A stretch of 64,000 nucleotides of DNA from CABZJG01 sp902512685 (GCA_051201605.1 CP179201.1:3348001-3412000), one strand, 5' to 3'. Shown: positions 27,435 through 36,808, numbered from the stretch's first letter. Program-made: numbers and translations. The notes: generated by a model not told the origin, from the letters alone.

Positions 27435-28748
27435 TTATCCACCAGGACCTTTTCGAATGTTTTCAGGAAGCCACGTAGCCAATTCAGGAAAGATTACCAA
27501 AATCACCACCATCAACAACATAAGAGCTACCATGGGAACAGCCGTTCTGGCGATATAGCCAATCTCATGACGGGTCATACCTTGTAATACGAATAGATTA
27601 AATCCAATTGGCGGTGTTACTTGTGCAGTTTCAATCACGACTACGAGAAAAATGCCAAACCAGATCACATCAATACCAGCTGTACGGATCATGGGCTCGA
27701 CAATTGCCATTGTCAAAACAACGGATGAAAGGCCATCCATAAACATACCCAAAATTAGGTAAAATACTGTGAGCACTGCGATCAATGCAACTGGCGTTAG
27801 GTTGTAGCTATCGATCATTTCAGCCAGGGCGCGTGGCAGTCCAGTAAAGCCCATCGAAAGGGAAAGGAAAGCCGCACCCATAAGAATAAAAGCAATCATC
27901 GCAGAGGTCTTTGTTGCACCCATCAAGCTTTCTTTGAACGTTGTCCAATCAAGCGAGCCTTGCATTGCAGAAAGCGCCAGAGCACCAACAACTCCAACTG
28001 CAGCTGCTTCTGTCGCTGTAGCATATCCGAGATACATTGAACCAATGACAACGAACACAAGTCCAAAAAGTGGGAGTAGAAAGCGGCTTTCAACAAGACG
28101 TTCTCGCAACGGCATTGGCTGTTCGGGTTCCGGGCGTTGATCTTTGCGAATGAAGTGCCATGCCATAATGTATAGCATAAAGAGACCTGCCAAAACCAAC
28201 CCTGGAAAGACACCGGCCATAAAAAGCTTCGTGATGCTTTCATTGATTGTAACACCATAAACGATCAGTGTAAGCGAAGGTGGTATCATTAATCCAAGCG
28301 TTGCTGCACCTGCTAAGGTTCCGATAATCATAAACTCGGGATAGCCACGTTCGCGCAACTCCGGGATCGACATTTTACCGACCATATTGAGCGTCGCTGC
28401 CGAAGAACCAGAAACAGCAGCAAAAATCGTGCAACCTGCAATATTTGTATGTAGCAACCCACCAGGCAAAAAACGCATCCACGGCGCAAGGCCCCGAAAC
28501 ATGTCCTGAGATAGTCGCGTGCGGTATAGGATTTCACCCATCCAAATAAAGAGGGGTAATGCTGTTAATGTCCAACTCGAAGCGCCGGTCCAGATCGTTG
28601 TAAGCATTGCATCCCCGGCAGGGCGTGACGTGAAAAGCTCCATGCCAACCCAAGCCACACCCATTAGGGCCAGTCCGATCCAAACAGAGCCACCCAGCAG
28701 GGCAAAAAGCACAAATAGGAAAATCACTGTCGCATATAGTTCGGTCAT
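27435..28748 (-). CDS. dctM: TRAP transporter large membrane subunit
   Basis: 437 aa DctM-family protein with roughly a dozen hydrophobic spans, a GEILYRTRLSQDMFRGLAPW segment and LGMFMDGLSSVVLTMAIVEP, typical of the large TRAP subunit. Its start overlaps the dctQ stop by 4 bp. It forms the sodium-driven channel. Confidence 0.92.
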   Translation of the reverse strand: MTELYATVIFLFVLFALLGGSVWIGLALMGVAWVGMELFTSRPAGDAMLTTIWTGASSWTLTALPLFIWMGEILYRTRLSQDMFRGLAPWMRFLPGGLLHTNIAGCTIFAAVSGSSAATLNMVGKMSIPELRERGYPEFMIIGTLAGAATLGLMIPPSLTLIVYGVTINESITKLFMAGVFPGLVLAGLFMLYIMAWHFIRKDQRPEPEQPMPLRERLVESRFLLPLFGLVFVVIGSMYLGYATATEAAAVGVVGALALSAMQGSLDWTTFKESLMGATKTSAMIAFILMGAAFLSLSMGFTGLPRALAEMIDSYNLTPVALIAVLTVFYLILGMFMDGLSSVVLTMAIVEPMIRTAGIDVIWFGIFLVVVIETAQVTPPIGFNLFVLQGMTRHEIGYIARTAVPMVALMLLMVVILVIFPELATWLPENIRKGPGG

Positions 28749-29458
28749 TTTAAGCTCTCCCCATGAATTTGGGTTTCACGGAGAGCGAGCAATCGAGTGA
28801 GATAATCCCAAATGGCAATCGCTAGAAGAACAGTGCCAAAAGACATTGGAAGTTGAGGCAACCATACAGGCGTGTAAACCCATTCGGAGCCAGTCTTAGC
28901 CCACATCTCGCCCCATCTTGTAGGAGAGTTGCCAAACATGGCAAAAAATGTGAGTAACCATTCAGGGACAAAGTCCTGCCCTTGGGTGCGATCATTCAGC
29001 ATCTCGGACACCACGTTGGTCTTGATTGCATAGCGTGCGAAATAAGTAGCCGTGATAGCAGCGACAAACATAGCCGCAGCATCGAGCCAGAACTTCGTAT
29101 GGTGATTAAGATTTAACAGAACAGACACTCGGATATGTGCGCCTTGCGTGAGCGTATAGGCCAACGCAAAAAAAGACGTTGCCGCCATAGCATAACCTGC
29201 ATATTCAGTTGATCCTGGGAAAGTTAGGTTCGACCAGCGCGCGACCATCTGGCCAATAATCAACAATAGAATAAGCACCATGAAACATGCAGCTAGAACG
29301 CCGGCAACTTTGTATATCTTATCAAGTAGCTTCCAAATAGGCGCAAAAAGTACTGCCGCTTTTGGGCCTTTCCAGAGACAAAACAGAGCAATAATTGATG
29401 GAAAAATGAAGAGCCACACCCATAAGGGCAGCCATAGAAACGGTTGCCAATCTCGCAT
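28745..29458 (-). CDS. dctQ: TRAP transporter small membrane subunit
   Basis: About 237 aa, longer than the usual 160-180 because of an extra hydrophobic N-terminal stretch (FLWLPLWVWLFIFPSIIALF). A DctQ core follows (QMVARWSNLTFPGSTEYAGY). I chose the ATG at 29458, which has AAAGGAAG directly upstream; an ATG at 29479 precedes that site. Confidence 0.85.
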   Translation of the reverse strand: MRDWQPFLWLPLWVWLFIFPSIIALFCLWKGPKAAVLFAPIWKLLDKIYKVAGVLAACFMVLILLLIIGQMVARWSNLTFPGSTEYAGYAMAATSFFALAYTLTQGAHIRVSVLLNLNHHTKFWLDAAAMFVAAITATYFARYAIKTNVVSEMLNDRTQGQDFVPEWLLTFFAMFGNSPTRWGEMWAKTGSEWVYTPVWLPQLPMSFGTVLLAIAIWDYLTRLLALRETQIHGESLK

Positions 29459-29481
29459 TGAACTTCCTTTGCGGGCCATAT

Positions 29482-29514
29482 GTCAGCGGCCGCTTTTGAA
29501 AAAGGGCCGCTGAC
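29482..29514 (-). other. Intercistronic stem-loop between dctP and dctQ
   Basis: A perfect 10-bp stem, GTCAGCGGCC / GGCCGCTGAC, with a 13-nt loop lies directly after the dctP stop. It has no run of U and is likely an mRNA-stabilising or attenuating element that keeps the binding protein in excess. Confidence 0.65.
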
Positions 29515-29521
29515 AACAAGT

Positions 29522-30505
29522 TTAGTTTGCGTTGTACGCGTCTAGTATAGCTTGGCCGTCAGCACCCACAACTGCCAACCAATCTGCGGTCATTTTCGCT
29601 CCAATAGCTTCTAACTCGGATAGAAACTCAGAGCCCGCATCAGCGACTTTCATGCCATTTGCTTCAAGCTGTTCAAAATACCAATTAGCAAGCTCTGCAG
29701 ACTTGGCAGCACAGGCAGCTCCTGTTTCATCAGCAGCTTTTTGAATGCCGGCTTGCATGTCAGCACTCATGCCTTCCCAAACGCCTTTGTTGATAATAAC
29801 ATAGTTACGCGGCAGCCATGCATTCACTTTGTAGTAATGCGATAAATGCTCCCAAACTTTGCGGTCATACCCTGTTGATCCAGACGAAATAAACGACTGT
29901 GCTACGCCCGTAGCCAATGCTTGGCTCAACTCGGCAGCTTCTACTTGCACAGGGATCATCCCTAGTTCTTCTGCAAATGTAGCAGTCGCCGTGTTGTATG
30001 AGCGAAATTTTACCCCTTGAGTATCTTTTGAAGAACTTACCTCTTTATTGAAGTAAAAGCCCTGGCCCGGCCAAGGGCATGTATACAGTGCGACAAGATT
30101 AAGATCCGACAACTGCGCATTAACCTTACTTTTCGCAGCTGCCCAAAGTGCACTATTTTGCTCATATGTTGTCGCAATAAAAGGCAAATTATCCCACCCC
30201 AAAAGCGGCGCTTCGTTAGCATGTGCTGACATAAAACGTTCACCAATTGGAGCTTGGCCGGTCTGAACAGCACGCTTAATTTCGCCACCCTTGAACAATG
30301 AGCCACCTGGATGAACCGTGATGTCGATTTCGCCACCTGTATACTCGCGGACTTTATTGGCAAAGACAACGCCCATTTCTGAGTGATAATTTGTTGCCGC
30401 ATAAGCCATCGGCATATCCCATTTTTCAGCAGAAGCCGCTGCTCCGGCTATTGCCAACGCCACCGTGGTGGCAACTGTGTTTAGTGCTTTTGTGAAAGTT
30501 CTCAT
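29522..30505 (-). CDS. dctP: TRAP transporter substrate-binding protein
   Basis: 327 aa DctP-family periplasmic protein with an export signal (TVATTVALAIAGAAASA) and the segment VKFRSYNTATATFAEELGMIPVQVE, which contains the usual ligand-carboxylate Arg. It sits directly downstream of the DadA-like dehydrogenase gene. An amino acid or 2-oxo acid substrate is an inference from that neighbour. Confidence 0.9.
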   Translation of the reverse strand: MRTFTKALNTVATTVALAIAGAAASAEKWDMPMAYAATNYHSEMGVVFANKVREYTGGEIDITVHPGGSLFKGGEIKRAVQTGQAPIGERFMSAHANEAPLLGWDNLPFIATTYEQNSALWAAAKSKVNAQLSDLNLVALYTCPWPGQGFYFNKEVSSSKDTQGVKFRSYNTATATFAEELGMIPVQVEAAELSQALATGVAQSFISSGSTGYDRKVWEHLSHYYKVNAWLPRNYVIINKGVWEGMSADMQAGIQKAADETGAACAAKSAELANWYFEQLEANGMKVADAGSEFLSELEAIGAKMTADWLAVVGADGQAILDAYNAN

Positions 30506-30538
30506 TGTATTCTCCCTATGTTGTTGTTGAGACCTTGG

Positions 30539-31789
30539 TTATTTGCCCGACCCAAAGCGCATGGGTTCAAAAGGGCGAATGTCGTAATTTGAGTGGTTTC
30601 CAGATATCAAATCTGCAACAAGCCGGCCGGTTTTAGGGCCACCCGTCAATCCAATATGGTGGTGACCGAAAGCTGCGAAGATACCCGACCCCGAAATCTC
30701 TCCTATCAACGGCAAACTATCACTGGGCGCAGGGCGGTAACCCAACCATTCTTGCTCAGAAGCAAACGTAAGGTTTGGAAAAACTTCCCTAACCTTGCGC
30801 CGCAAAAGCTTTAATGGCGCTTTTGAGCGTTTCTCGGTAATCCCACCAAATTCTACAACACCTGCGCAGCGAAGGCCTTGATCCATTGCTGTGGCTACAA
30901 ATTTACCAGCTACGAGCATCATGGGGTTCCTTGGTTTCTGGCTAGGCTGCTTAAAGACAATATGATAGCCGCGCTCAGCCTCAAGTGGTACGGTAAGACC
31001 CAATTTTTGCATTAACGGCTTTGACCAAATGCCAGATGAAACAATCGCTTTATCACAGTGAAATCGTCCATTACTCGTATCCACAGCCGTGACCTTGCCA
31101 TTGTCCAGAGCGAAATCTTTGACCTCGGCCTGTACAAACTTTCCACCAAGCTCTTTCAAAAGTGTCACAAGATCTTGTACGTATAACCCGGGACTCAGGA
31201 TATACCCGTGCCCCTTCAGTACAGCTAATAACCTCGTATTGGGTCCTAAAATTGGCTCTTCTTCCTGTACAGCAGCACCCTCAATTAACTCAGGTACAAA
31301 GCCTGCTTCTCGTCTGAGCTGCCATGTGAACGCCTCAGCATCATAGGCTGCACGATCAGTGTAAGCAAAACTGTAGTTACTTTCTTGCACCCATTTGGCT
31401 GCACTCGTGTGCGCAGTTAAAGCCTTGTGTTGCTCAAGACTGTCACTCACTATCGTAGTCAGACCCTGGCTGATACGGCGCGTGTCGCCTTCGTTGGCGT
31501 TTGACATATATTTGATCAACCAAGGAAGCAGCTTAGGCAAATAACTCCACCGCATGAATAAAGGAAAGCGTGGATCAGCCAAATAGAAAGGGCTCTTTTT
31601 AAGCAGCCCTGGCCCCGTCACCGGCACCACGGATGAGTTTGCTAGGATACAGCCATTGCCATAAGAAGCCCCCATTCCTGGGGTGCCCTTATCGAGCAAG
31701 GTCACCTCAAAACCTGCACGCCTTAGCCAGATCGCGGATGCAGTTCCAACGATCCCTGCGCCTATGATAACAACATGCTGCGATTTCAT
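30539..31789 (-). CDS. FAD-dependent D-amino-acid dehydrogenase (DadA-like)
   Basis: 416 aa DAO-fold flavoenzyme. The N-terminal dinucleotide-binding motif is VVIIGAGIVGTASAIWLRRAG and the C-terminal FAD segment is GIFAAFGHHHIGLTGGPKTG. The length and the EWLGYRPAPSDSLPLIG stretch are typical of DadA proteins, which oxidise D-amino acids to 2-oxo acids. It is first in the dadA-like-dctPQM-BASS operon and divergent from a LysR gene. Confidence 0.82.
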   Translation of the reverse strand: MKSQHVVIIGAGIVGTASAIWLRRAGFEVTLLDKGTPGMGASYGNGCILANSSVVPVTGPGLLKKSPFYLADPRFPLFMRWSYLPKLLPWLIKYMSNANEGDTRRISQGLTTIVSDSLEQHKALTAHTSAAKWVQESNYSFAYTDRAAYDAEAFTWQLRREAGFVPELIEGAAVQEEEPILGPNTRLLAVLKGHGYILSPGLYVQDLVTLLKELGGKFVQAEVKDFALDNGKVTAVDTSNGRFHCDKAIVSSGIWSKPLMQKLGLTVPLEAERGYHIVFKQPSQKPRNPMMLVAGKFVATAMDQGLRCAGVVEFGGITEKRSKAPLKLLRRKVREVFPNLTFASEQEWLGYRPAPSDSLPLIGEISGSGIFAAFGHHHIGLTGGPKTGRLVADLISGNHSNYDIRPFEPMRFGSGK

Positions 31790-31864
31790 TACGTGAATCC
31801 ATGACTTGTGCAGAACAGAGTGTCAGGAGGGAAGCATCATTTCCAATATAAATTTATAGTAATC

Positions 31865-31883
31865 ATATCATAAAAAATGATAT
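31865..31883. promoter_or_regulatory. Inverted repeat between dadA-like and lysR genes
   Basis: ATATCAT and ATGATAT form a perfect 7-bp inverted repeat with a 5-bp A spacer in the divergent promoter region. It is a candidate LysR-type operator. It overlaps the first possible lysR start (ATG 31877). Confidence 0.4.
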
Positions 31884-31891
31884 ATAAAATT

Positions 31892-32812
31892 ATGAGATTA
31901 AGATTCAGACAACTACAGGCATTTCATGCGATCGTTGAAGTCGGAACCGTCACTGGGGCTGCGGAGGCCTTGGGCATTTCACAACCAGGAATTTCAAACC
32001 TTTTGGCCGAGCTAGAGCGGCAAACCAGTTTAAAACTGTTTGAGCGGGTTCACGGTCGACTGGTCCCTACCCCAGAAGCTGAACTTATGCATCGCGAAAT
32101 AGAAACAGTAATACGTGGACTTGACCATGTCACACAAACCGTCGTTGATCTTCAAAATAAGCAGATAGGTCAATTACAAGTGGCCTCGCAGCATTCCATG
32201 TCATTTGGTTTTATGCCTAAAATCATTGCTGAATTCGCTCAAAACAGGTCTGAAATGAATATCACATTCCAATCCCAGTACAGTGCAAAAATCCAAGAGT
32301 GGATTCTCTCTGGCCTTTTCGAGATTGGTATTTGTGAAATGCCAATGCTCTATGACACGCTTCAATCTTTTCCACTACGCGTGGAAACTCGTATCGCTCT
32401 TCACAAAGACAACCCTTTGACAAAGCATGAAACTCTGACCCCTAAAATGCTAAAAGATGAGCCCTTTGTAGTGATGGGCCCCAACCACATTACTCAACGT
32501 CGTCTAAGGGAAGCTTTTGAAAAAGCTGGCATGCCGCTAAATGCGCGCATCCATTCTCATCTCTTCAAGAACCTGCTAGCGTTTGTGAAAGAAGGTATGG
32601 GCGTCGCTCTTCTCGATCGATTTGGTTTTGAATTCGACCGAGACGAACGGTTTGTGACCCGCCGCTTTGACCCTCCAATAATGATGGACATGGCAATAAT
32701 CACCTCTTCCACGCGCCCTATGTCGCAACTTGGTAAAGAATTTTTGGAGCTGCTTCTTCACAAACTGCAGCCCTACTCTGAAGATGAAGAGCCAATCACC
32801 CCTACAAAATAG
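31892..32812 (+). CDS. LysR-family transcriptional regulator
   Basis: About 306 aa with a standard DNA-binding domain (MRLRFRQLQAFHAIVEVG...LGISQPGISNLLAELE) and an effector-binding domain. The family opening argues for the ATG at 31892 over the one at 31877. It is divergent from the D-amino-acid dehydrogenase/TRAP operon and followed after 8 bp by the racemase gene, so it likely controls both. Confidence 0.88.
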   Translation: MRLRFRQLQAFHAIVEVGTVTGAAEALGISQPGISNLLAELERQTSLKLFERVHGRLVPTPEAELMHREIETVIRGLDHVTQTVVDLQNKQIGQLQVASQHSMSFGFMPKIIAEFAQNRSEMNITFQSQYSAKIQEWILSGLFEIGICEMPMLYDTLQSFPLRVETRIALHKDNPLTKHETLTPKMLKDEPFVVMGPNHITQRRLREAFEKAGMPLNARIHSHLFKNLLAFVKEGMGVALLDRFGFEFDRDERFVTRRFDPPIMMDMAIITSSTRPMSQLGKEFLELLLHKLQPYSEDEEPITPTK

Positions 32813-32820
32813 GAAACAAA

Positions 32821-33528
32821 ATGAATAATGCAGCAATTGGTATTCTTATGCTGGAGACAAATTTTCCCCGCCTGATGGGTGATATTGGGCATAAAGACAC
32901 CTGGAATTTCCCAGTTCATTTCAGAGCGGTCAGCGGTGCAAGTGCGCAAAAAGTAGTGCACCATGATCCCCGGAAACTTTTTGATGCCTTTGTGGGTGTA
33001 GGGCGCGAGCTGATTGCGGATGGCTGCTCCGGAATCACAACCTCCTGTGGATTTCTTGGCTTGATGCAGGAGGAGTTAAAAGATGCTTTAGGCGTACCTT
33101 TCGCTAGTTCGTCGCTTATGCAACTTCCATGGATAGAAGCTATTTTACCATCGGGGCAAGAAGCGGGTGTGTTGACTATTTCTGAAGAACGCCTGAGTGC
33201 CGCACATTTACATGCCTCTGGAGCACGCGGAACAACGGCCATAGCAGGCTTGCCAAAGACAGGTGTTTTTGCCGAGGCCATTTTCAAAGATAAGGATCAT
33301 ATGGATATTGCCGCCTGCAAAAGAGAAACCTGCGAGGCAGCTGAACGATTGGTTTCAACACATCCAAACGTTGGCGCAATTGTTCTTGAGTGCACCAATT
33401 TAGGGCCTTATGCGGCGAATATTAAAGACGCGACGGGTAGGCCTGTTTACTCGATTGTTAGCTTTTTGAATTGGTTTCAATCAGGGCTTACACCTCCTAG
33501 ATTTCAAGTAGATAAATTGAACGATTAA
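32821..33528 (+). CDS. Aspartate/glutamate racemase-superfamily protein
   Basis: 235 aa with the two catalytic cysteine segments of the family, TTSCGFLGLMQ and VLECTNLGPYAA. The opening (MNNAAIGILMLETNFPRLMG) is that of the Asp/Glu/hydantoin racemase group. AGGAAAC precedes the ATG. With the DadA-like enzyme it would interconvert L- and D-forms before oxidation. The gene ends about 190 bp before att copy E. Confidence 0.78.
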   Translation: MNNAAIGILMLETNFPRLMGDIGHKDTWNFPVHFRAVSGASAQKVVHHDPRKLFDAFVGVGRELIADGCSGITTSCGFLGLMQEELKDALGVPFASSSLMQLPWIEAILPSGQEAGVLTISEERLSAAHLHASGARGTTAIAGLPKTGVFAEAIFKDKDHMDIAACKRETCEAAERLVSTHPNVGAIVLECTNLGPYAANIKDATGRPVYSIVSFLNWFQSGLTPPRFQVDKLND

Positions 33529-33717
33529 AGGGTCTTTTCATATACCCTGAGGCTAAATTACCCTTTCCATGCTAATTTAACTTCGTAGAGATCATCCTAA
33601 TGATGAAATCCGAAGGCGGAAACACTACTCAAATCAAGGGCTATGGATCTCTTTAGATAGAGATAAGGTGTCCTATGCGCGCATTTATTTGTGAACACGG
33701 GTGCATTTAACAAAAAA

Positions 33718-33918
33718 TTGAGTTCCTTTTTGACTCAATTTGAGTTCCCTTTTTGCAAGGCTAACCCTTGTATGCTTTAGTTTAAAGGCAAAATTAGCAA
33801 AAACCTGGTACCCACGGCCGGACCAAACGTAAATCGTACGACATTGTTTTTATGAGGTTATTTTGACATCAAGTCAGATATGTGAGTGCCTTTTTGGTAA
33901 TTTTTGAGTTCCTTTTTC
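33718..33918. repeat. att copy E (complete: both arms and core)
   Basis: The clearest attP-like site. The core at 33804-33821 is identical to the tRNA core. Left-arm boxes start at 33720 (GAGTTCCTTTTT) and 33742 (GAGTTCCCTTTTT), and right-arm boxes at 33884 (GAGTGCCTTTTT) and 33906 (GAGTTCCTTTTT). Both pairs are 22 bp apart and all boxes point the same way. It is the junction of modules 2 and 3. Confidence 0.9.
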
Positions 33919-34198
33919 AAATTCAAAATTTCTTCCAGCATCTTGTCAGAAATTTGATCAGTAAGAGACTGGTGTGTCAGCCCAACATTTTACACCGTTA
34001 GAGTTACTTAGTTTGCAGGCCTCGGGTTCATTATTTTTTTGGAAACAGTGGAATTACAAAAAGTATTATTAGCAATGTGTAAGGTGCGGTTACCTGTGGG
34101 ACATTTCGCCTATTGATTATAGCTTTTCTCTGAGTGCTTCATAAGGCCATATAAAAAAGTTAAGGGCACTAATTTAGGGGGGTAAGGACACCTACGCT
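33919..34198. other. Spacer with no recognisable gene
   Basis: Between the att E right arm and the urtE stop I see only a short minus-strand open frame (DQISDKMLEEILN) running into the arm sequence, with no start or ribosome-binding site. No terminator hairpin is obvious. Confidence 0.4.
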
Positions 34199-34894
34199 TT
34201 AAACCGAAACATTTGCCAAAACTTTTTCGCGCGTTGTAGCTATCTTTGGTTCATCCATCGTAACGGATCCGCGCTTTAAGGTGTAAAACTGATCTGCCAG
34301 TTCATAGGCAAAATCAAAATACTGCTCGACCAACACAATGGCCATATCGCCACTGTCTTTAAGATGTTTTATCACCTTGCCAATCTGGGTAATAATGTTG
34401 GGCTGTATGCCCTCTGTTGGTTCGTCTAAAATCAACACCTTTGGCTGGGTAATCAATGCACGAGCAATTGCAAGTTGCTGTTGTTGCCCCCCTGACAAAT
34501 CCCCGCCTTTTCGGCCCTTCATTTGGTGCAGTATGGGAAACATCTCAAAGATAGTCTGGGGTATAGCGTGCTGTTCATGAGGCAAACATGAAAATCCAGT
34601 TTCAAGGTTTTCTTCAACACTCAGTAAGGGGAAGATATCACGGCCTTGCGGTACATACGCTATTCCATTTTTTGCCCGTTGAAACGGTGCTGTGCGGGTG
34701 ATGTCTTGACCCTTTAAGTATATATTTCCAGACGAAATAGGATGAGCGCCGGCGATGGCACGCATCAAACTGGTTTTGCCGACACCATTGGTGCCCAAAA
34801 CACAGGTTACCTCACCGATCTTAGCGGTCAGGTTGATATCAAACAGAATCTGCGATTTGCCATAAAATAAATTGATGTTTGATGTTTTCAGCAT
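34199..34894 (-). CDS. urtE: Urea ABC transporter ATPase UrtE
   Basis: 231 aa branched-chain-type ATPase (LivF-like). Walker A is GTNGVGKTSL, signature DLSGGQQQQLAIARAL, Walker B VLILDEPTEGIQP, and the UrtE-like PQGRDIFPLLSVEENLETG is present. It is the last gene of urtABCDE, 4 bp after urtD. It energises high-affinity urea import. Confidence 0.92.
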   Translation of the reverse strand: MLKTSNINLFYGKSQILFDINLTAKIGEVTCVLGTNGVGKTSLMRAIAGAHPISSGNIYLKGQDITRTAPFQRAKNGIAYVPQGRDIFPLLSVEENLETGFSCLPHEQHAIPQTIFEMFPILHQMKGRKGGDLSGGQQQQLAIARALITQPKVLILDEPTEGIQPNIITQIGKVIKHLKDSGDMAIVLVEQYFDFAYELADQFYTLKRGSVTMDEPKIATTREKVLANVSV

Positions 34895-34898
34895 TTCA

Positions 34899-35639
34899 CT
34901 ATCTTCCTAAGTAAACATCAATAACGTCTTGATTGGCGGTGACATGCTCAAGACGGCCTTCTGCCAAAACCGATCCTTCATGCAAAACGGTTACTTTGCA
35001 ATCCAAGCGCTGCACAAAATCCATATCATGTTCGACCACCACAACGGCGCGGGTTTTCGCAGCCTGCACCAGTATATCGGTGGTCTTTTCGCGCTCAGAC
35101 CGGGTCATTCCCGCGGCGGGTTCGTCAACCAGTAAAAGCTTGGGATCTTGCGCCAATAGCATTCCAATCTCGAGCCATTGTTTTTGACCATGGCTCAATT
35201 CACCTGCTGGCCGGTCCAAGTGGCTTTCCAAACCGATGTCACCGGCAAGTTTGTGCACTTGTTCTTCGGCGTCCTGCGTGCGTTTATATGCCAATACCTT
35301 AAAAACTCTGCGATCATTTTTAAGCGCGAGCAGCAGATTTTCAAACACAGTTTGATCTACAAAAACTGTGGGCCTTTGGAATTTTCGGCCGATCCCAACT
35401 TGCGCAATTTCAGCTTCGTCTAGCCCCAGAAGGTCGATGCTTTTACTGCCCCATTTTATCACCCCGCTATCTGGTTTGGTTTTGCCGGTTACAATGTCCA
35501 TAAAGGTGGTTTTTCCGGCGCCGTTTGGGCCAATGATGGCGCGCAATTCAGCCTCGGCGATTTGAAACGACAAGTTGTTTATCGCCTTGAACCCATCAAA
35601 GGCGACTGAAACCCCCGATACTTCCAGTAAAGACCTCAT
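34899..35639 (-). CDS. urtD: Urea ABC transporter ATPase UrtD
   Basis: 246 aa LivG-like ATPase with Walker A GPNGAGKTT, the UrtD-typical GIGRKFQRPTVF, signature LSHGQKQWLEIGMLL and Walker B LLLVDEPAAGMT. It pairs with UrtE on the UrtBC channel. The start overlaps the urtC stop by 4 bp. Confidence 0.93.
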   Translation of the reverse strand: MRSLLEVSGVSVAFDGFKAINNLSFQIAEAELRAIIGPNGAGKTTFMDIVTGKTKPDSGVIKWGSKSIDLLGLDEAEIAQVGIGRKFQRPTVFVDQTVFENLLLALKNDRRVFKVLAYKRTQDAEEQVHKLAGDIGLESHLDRPAGELSHGQKQWLEIGMLLAQDPKLLLVDEPAAGMTRSEREKTTDILVQAAKTRAVVVVEHDMDFVQRLDCKVTVLHEGSVLAEGRLEHVTANQDVIDVYLGR

Positions 35640-36805
35640 TTATGTGGCCCTTTCGAATAAAAGCGGTCGATCAGACCGCCCAGACCTTTGGGGGCAAAAA
35701 GCGTCACCAGTACAAAGCCAAGACCCAAGAGCACTTGCCACCAATCGACCCATTTAATCGAAAAACTCCCTAAATTGATGTCGGGGGCTTGGCCGCCCGT
35801 AAACCAAGTGGACAGCAAACTGACCAAAGCAGCACCAATGACCGCGCCGTACAGTCGGCCGCGCCCGCCAATGGCAACCCAAACAGCTAGGTAAATCGAC
35901 GCAATCGGCGCCATTTCTGCGGGATTTACAATTCCTGCTTGTGGGTAATATAGCGCGCCCGCTATGCCCGCCACGCAGGCCGTCATGGTGAAAACCGCAA
36001 TTTTATAGTGTTCGACTTTATAGCCAAGAAAACGAACCCGCGCCTCATTGTCACGAATGGCTCTTATTACGGATCCAAACTTGCCTGCCACAAGAGCGCT
36101 GGCACCCAGATATCCGAGCCCCAGAGCAAGCGCAGAGGCCCAGAAAAGCCACAAAGAAACTTGATCTTGGGGGGCCGTCACATGGGGCAGGTTTTGCAGT
36201 CCCGACAAGCCATTATTGCCCCGAAGTCCGCTTTCATTTTGAAACAGATAGAGCGATAGCGCCAAGGTAAAAGCCTGCGTTAGAATCGATAAGTAAACTC
36301 CCGTAACCCGCGATCGAAAGGCCAGCCACCCAAAGATAAATGCCATGATACCAGGCACCAAGACCACCAAAGCCAATTGGGCCACCAAACTGTCAGAAAA
36401 GGCCCAAATAATGGGAAATTCACTGCTGCCAACCACGCCAAAAATCTGTGTTCCTATACCGTCTATAACTTCCTGATGCGTCGGTGGAATTGCGCCTTGG
36501 GCCAGCGAGTTTTCTACAATACTGCGGGTGCGCTCATACATCAGCCACATGCCGATCATATATCCGCCCAAGCCAAAGAATGCGAAGTGGCCCAACGACA
36601 GGATACCGCAGTAGCCCCAAACCAGATCCATCGCGATGGCAATAAGGCAAAGGCAAAGCGTTTTGCCCAGTGTTTTAACAAAGGATGTTGAAATTAGACC
36701 GCCGCCCAACCCTTCTGAGAATACGGAGACCAGAAGGGTAAAAAGAGCCAGTGCCAGAACAAAAATTATTGCGTTCGTTGAATATTTGGATGCCGGATTT
36801 CCCAT
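35636..36805 (-). CDS. urtC: Urea ABC transporter permease UrtC
   Basis: 389 aa LivM-like permease with about ten membrane spans and UrtC features, such as CLIAIAMDLVWGYCGILSLG and GGMIDRFY-like ending (GLGGLIDRFYSKGPHK). It forms the heterodimeric channel with UrtB, whose gene ends 3 bp upstream. Confidence 0.93.
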   Translation of the reverse strand: MGNPASKYSTNAIIFVLALALFTLLVSVFSEGLGGGLISTSFVKTLGKTLCLCLIAIAMDLVWGYCGILSLGHFAFFGLGGYMIGMWLMYERTRSIVENSLAQGAIPPTHQEVIDGIGTQIFGVVGSSEFPIIWAFSDSLVAQLALVVLVPGIMAFIFGWLAFRSRVTGVYLSILTQAFTLALSLYLFQNESGLRGNNGLSGLQNLPHVTAPQDQVSLWLFWASALALGLGYLGASALVAGKFGSVIRAIRDNEARVRFLGYKVEHYKIAVFTMTACVAGIAGALYYPQAGIVNPAEMAPIASIYLAVWVAIGGRGRLYGAVIGAALVSLLSTWFTGGQAPDINLGSFSIKWVDWWQVLLGLGFVLVTLFAPKGLGGLIDRFYSKGPHK

Positions 36806-36808
36806 GCC

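Noticed and set aside
33822..33990. Right arm as a coding sequence (minus frame through the arm of copy E)
   Set aside because: The frame is interrupted or changed in the other copies (stops in F and B), so conservation is at the DNA level.
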